From NCBI GenBank assembly GCA_003488325.1, contig DNLZ01000194.1:483-6734 (forward strand): DNA of 6,252 bases. Direction: 5' to 3'. Each line of letters starts with the position of its first letter. Within the stretch, counting starts at the first letter, position 1. Under the pieces are notes generated by a model. It was not told the origin of the DNA, made no database searches, and saw only the letters and a list, made by a program, of their open reading frames with translations. Position numbers and translations under genes: made by a program. The DNA comes from Planctomycetaceae bacterium (GTDB taxonomy: Bacteria > Planctomycetota > Planctomycetia > Pirellulales > UBA1268). Of the stretch, positions 6,218-6,252 are shown in pieces.

Positions 6218-6240
6218 AAAAATCGCCGGCTTTGTCGGCG
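6218..6240 (-). terminator. Candidate intrinsic terminator of a gene upstream of the window
   Basis: Read on the minus strand, CGCCG (6240-6236) and CGGCG (6228-6224) form a perfect 5-bp GC stem around a 7-nt loop, followed by A and five T (6222-6218). This fits a weak Rho-independent terminator for a minus-strand gene ending beyond 6252. The stem is short, so chance is possible. Confidence 0.4.
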
Positions 6241-6252
6241 GACGCGCGCGAC

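Overview
The window is a compact, GC-rich (by eye roughly two-thirds G+C) bacterial SUF iron-sulfur cluster assembly locus. All genes lie on the minus strand, so transcription runs from right (about 6200) to left (1). In transcription order I see: a SufR-type regulator (HTH plus a C-terminal cysteine cluster); a stand-alone NuoB-type subunit of respiratory complex I; sufC (ATPase); sufB (scaffold); sufD (scaffold partner); and a gene cut by the left edge that joins an N-terminal Rieske [2Fe-2S] ferredoxin domain to a C-terminal SufT/DUF59 (MIP18) domain. That last gene is open to the window edge and has no stop inside the window.

Genes are tightly packed. sufR and nuoB overlap by 4 nt (ATGA). 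nuoB and sufC are about 35 nt apart. sufC and sufB are 33 nt apart. sufB and sufD overlap by 4 nt if sufD starts at its GTG. The only sizeable gap is about 115 nt between sufD and the Rieske-SufT gene, and it can fold into a hairpin. The pattern suggests one operon, probably autoregulated by SufR from a promoter at about 6180-6206. The right edge (6207-6252) holds a short hairpin plus T-run that may terminate an upstream gene outside the window. There is no gene-free stretch longer than 300 bases.

How the genes fit together: SufR would sense cluster status and repress the operon; SufB, SufC and SufD form the scaffold complex that builds clusters; SufT-like proteins act in Fe-S maturation or delivery; a Rieske ferredoxin is a plausible electron carrier. 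NuoB ligates the N2 [4Fe-4S] cluster in complex I and would be a client rather than a machinery component, so its position inside this operon is unexpected. The cysteine desulfurase (SufS) and SufU/SufE are not in the window and may lie beyond the left edge.

The taxon cannot be fixed from this sequence. The SufR type (C-terminal Cys motif ending in a Cys-Cys pair), high GC and operon composition look to me most like Planctomycetota or a related high-GC Gram-negative phylum. This is recall-based inference. Long plus-strand reading frames opposite sufB, sufC and sufD are antisense shadows.
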